A DNA stretch of 64,000 bases from Papilionanthe hookeriana x Papilionanthe teres (lineage: Eukaryota; Streptophyta; Magnoliopsida; Asparagales; Orchidaceae). Every line of letters begins with the position of its first letter. The first letter of the stretch is position 1. The notes under the pieces are model-generated. The model was given only the letters and a program-made list of their open reading frames with translations. It searched no databases and was not told the origin of the DNA. A program made the translations under genes and the position numbers. The stretch covers positions 50,928,540 through 50,992,539 of the forward strand of contig CM040432.1 in assembly GCA_022702705.1 (NCBI GenBank). Reading direction: 5' to 3'. Shown in pieces: positions 61,741-64,000 of this stretch.

Positions 61741-61989
61741 CATCGGTCGAATGTTAACGGTCAAATTCTCCGACCCATCTCTTTATCACCCAACGGCCCG
61801 TTCTTCAAAAGCCACAATAAAAAAATTTGAAAAAAAACAGAGAAATAGCCGTTATTCCCGAAAATCAGAGAGATTTGGTTTCTTTTATTGCTGAGATCTC
61901 CTCCTTCATTTCCTAATCACTTATAATTTCCATATGCTCTTCGCATTCTTTCTCAAATTCTCCCGAAACCCTCGACAATTCAGTAAAGC
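61741..61989 (+). promoter_or_regulatory. Promoter/5' UTR region of the host gene with AACGG cluster
   Basis: CCCAACGGCC at 61789-61798 matches the mitosis-specific activator consensus YCYAACGGYY completely. Two more AACGG cores lie at 61756-61760 (TTAACGGTCA) and on the minus strand at 61849-61853 (CCGTT). They lie 234, 198 and 141 bp upstream of the ATG. No convincing TATA box is seen. The pyrimidine-rich 61875-61985 stretch is probably 5' UTR. MSA elements are bound by three-repeat MYB factors in plants; G2/M expression is inferred. Confidence 0.5.
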
Positions 61990-64000
61990 ATGGTAGCCGC
62001 AAGATCTCCTTCTCTCAATTCATCCAGACCCTCAAGCCCTAACCCTAATACCCTCCGCAAAAGTGGCACCTTCAGTCTTTCCAGGTCCTGCAGCGGCTCA
62101 GGTAACCGGATTTCATTCCTTTCATGGGTTTCTTTAGGATTTTATAGACTCTTTCCCCTCTCATCTATTGTTTCTTTGATGTTCTTAATCTACTGTAGAA
62201 ATTACTCGTAGGAACTCAGCCTCCAAACCCTCCAGCGCACGATCGTCTCCACGTTCTTCCTTTGAGCACAACGAGAACCAGAGAGACCATAACCACTCCA
62301 AACCGGCGATATCGAAGTCCTCAGCCATTAATCCTTCCAAGGGCATGAAGAGCTTTATGGCCCCAACGATCTGTGCGTCTTCTAAGATCACAGCAGCATC
62401 TCCAAGGAAGAAGATTCTTGTAGAGAGAAACCAGGTAATGCATCTATATTGTTCTTTTCTATTTCAATGATGGAGGATTTTTGGATGGAATTAAAATTTT
62501 CTCGTGTGCGTTTAGGTGGTTCGGGACTGTATGGAAAACAACGTTGTTTCAGCTGAAGAAGTGAAAGGGGGAATATCAAGCAAAAACCTGAAATTGATTT
62601 TGATTCTGAGGAAATATCTGATCAAAATAGGTCAAGAAAATTGGATTTTAGTAGCTCCGAGTGTTATTACCAATTATCAGCCACTGGATCTCTTGATGCT
62701 GCTGATTCGGATGCTGATCCATCTCTTCCTCCTTATGATCCGATGAAAAACTACCTTTCACCAAGGCCCCGCTTCCTTCACTACAAGCCTAACCCTAGGA
62801 TTGAGCAACATCAAGAGTTTACAGAAGATTTGCTTTATATGGGAGATGCCAGGCGACTGGAAGACAGCTTCTCTGACTCCGAGGGCTCTGAGGATTGCAG
62901 TGGATACACTGAGCAGTCTTCGCCTATGAGGGAACCTGAGGATGAAATTTTGATGAAGACACAAGAAGCTCTAGTTCCTGATGAAAATCACTCTTTTGAA
63001 TCTAAGCCTAGACCTGAAACGTACAAGCTGAAAGCAAGTTGGACTGGAAGGTTTAAGCTAATACCGTTTCTTTTGGTTTTTAGTGTTTTGTTGGTTTCTG
63101 TTCCCCTAATTGATTCGCCTATCCTTTCTCCTTTCACCATGAAAGATCAGCCTTTAGCTGCCACTCTCACTAGGCCATTGAGAGTCATTCAAGATATTCA
63201 TCTTTATGATTATCTTGGTGTTGCCAGTAGGAATTTTCAAGAATTAGTTACTAGGATGAAGCAATGGCCAATCAATTATATTCATGTTCTGATCTCTTCT
63301 GGTTCTTTCTCAGAAGAGGCAGACATGTCTCATTCATTGAACTCGTCTCTCCCGTCAATGGCTCAGAGTGCAAGTTTGAATTTTTGCAGTAGATCTGACT
63401 TTGAACTTGCTGAGCAGGAGATTATATTTAATGGACAAAATGATCATTTGGATTACATAGAAATGAAGTTTGAACTTGATAAGGCTGATGGTGAGACCTT
63501 ACTGGATAAAGCAAAGGACGTTTCTGAGAAGCCTGAAGCAAAGGACGTTTCTGAGAAGCCTGATGTTATTGGAGATAGCACAGAGTTAGAGGAGTGGAAG
63601 ATGGAAGAGAACAATAACCTAAAATACAATCAACCTAATTCCTTTACTGATCTTGCTGTTCGATTTGGAACCATTAACAATAGCGATCAATTAGATAAGA
63701 ATGAGATTGCCATATCTGAAGAGTTTGATGGAGAAGGTGATATGGAAGAGCAGCTTGAAGAGCAAGTTCCAACAGAGTTGGAAGAAGATAAAATTCATCC
63801 CATTAACAAAGAAGACATTAACTCCACTGCATATCCTGCAGATGAGACACAGATATCATACAAAAAGGACTTTGTTACTGCACCTTCTACTTTTTCTGAC
63901 GCTGCGTTGTTGGTGTTTGTATTGTTAGGGATGTTTGTTTCCGTGGCACTTGCTACTATATTGGTCTCTTTCTTTATAAAGCAAAAGAAGACTATCCCTA
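61990..64000 (+). CDS. Plant-specific two-transmembrane protein of unknown function (partial, open at window end)
   Basis: Exons: 61990-62101, 62199-62434 and 62516 to beyond 64000; introns of 97 and 81 bp begin GT and end AG. The start MVAARSPSLNSSRPSSP is Ser/Pro-rich; exon 2 continues to SPRKKILVERNQ. Exon 3 begins VVRDCMENNVVSAEE, then, one frame over, PEIDFDSEEISD and the family hallmark DADPSLPPYDPMKNYLSPRP followed by RFLHYKPNPRIE. I recognise the hallmark from an uncharacterised plant transmembrane family; no function is known to me. A first membrane segment lies at 63058-63117 (LIPFLLVFSVLLVSVPLI, about residue 300), then an acidic segment of about 260 residues, then a second at 63901-63975 (ALLVFVLLGMFVSVALATILVSFF, about residue 580) ending in KQKK. 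The third-exon frame from 62557 to 64000 is free of stops. The frame change at 62582-62586 is discussed in the findings. Confidence 0.82.
62102..62198 (+). other. Intron 1 of the host gene
   Basis: CAG|GTAACC donor and TACTGTAG|AA acceptor, T-rich inside. Splicing joins the last G of exon 1 to AA, giving GAA, and leaves exon 2 open. Confidence 0.8.
62435..62515 (+). other. Intron 2 of the host gene
   Basis: CCAG|GTAATG donor and GCGTTTAG|GTGG acceptor. Phase 0; exon 2 ends ...ERNQ and exon 3 starts VVR, which keeps an ERNxVVR junction that I associate with this family. Confidence 0.75.
63511..63564 (+). repeat. In-frame 27-bp tandem duplication in the host gene
   Basis: GCAAAGGACGTTTCTGAGAA plus seven more bases (63511-63537) is repeated at 63538-63564 with one change in the last codon, encoding AKDVSEKPE then AKDVSEKPD in the acidic segment between the two membrane spans. 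Confidence 0.95.

Noticed and set aside
62516..62746. Treating this as a complete small ORF
   Set aside because: Its first part is exon 3 of the host gene and its second part is out of frame with the family hallmark; the real reading lies one frame over.
1..64000. tRNA, rRNA, CRISPR or bacterial-type operons
   Set aside because: No cloverleaf-capable sequence, rRNA motif, regularly spaced repeat with unique spacers, or uninterrupted prokaryote-like gene row was seen on either strand.

Overview
The window is plant nuclear DNA: AT-rich, dominated by nested LTR retrotransposons, with plant-type Tat/Ogre-like and Athila-like Ty3/gypsy proteins, a plant L1-type LINE remnant, (TA)n microsatellites and one intron-containing host gene at the right edge. 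An angiosperm, probably a dicot, fits best; the species cannot be named from the sequence. All domain names and homologies below come from reading translations and comparing copies within the window by eye; no search was run.

Two retrotransposon families account for about 58 kb. The first, called here the L family, is a Tat/Ogre-type gypsy family with very long LTRs (about 7.5 kb in the best copy). It appears five times: L1 (1-5534, minus, cut by the window edge), L2 (6845-24747, plus, the only copy with gag-pol), L3 (29114-36610, minus, a solo LTR with a 5-bp target duplication), L4 (49372-58320, minus, an internally rearranged LTR) and L5 (58321-58497, an LTR end). Two sequence types are visible: type a (L1, L3, left LTR of L2, 49372-52208 of L4) and type b (right LTR of L2, 52208-58320 of L4). 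The L2 polyprotein runs Gag, protease, RT, RNase H, a second (archaeal-type) RNase H and integrase in order, with many stops.

The second family is Athila-like, all on the minus strand: fragment C (5535-6844), element A (24748-38024, split by L3) and element B (38025-49371). B keeps Gag, protease, RT, RNase H, integrase, an env-position ORF, a G-rich polypurine tract, a degenerate primer-binding site, one LTR of about 2.76 kb and the start of the other. B appears to have inserted into the RNase H region of A, L3 into the post-integrase region of A, and L1 into C. L2 interrupts Athila sequence and L4 interrupts the 5' LTR of B. Catalytic residues are lost in several places (FMND for FMDD in B RT; first integrase Asp replaced by Asn in A; damaged protease motifs in B and L2), so these copies are dead.

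From 58.5 to 60.9 kb lies a decayed LINE with recognisable RT and zinc-binding-domain fragments ending in (TA)n. The host gene starts at 61990 on the plus strand and is still open at 64000. It has two short introns and encodes a plant-specific two-transmembrane protein of unknown function. Its promoter has three AACGG cores, one a perfect mitosis-specific-activator consensus. The third exon needs a frame change near an A5 run (62582-62586), which is either an assembly error, a real 1-bp lesion, or an unusual splice site.
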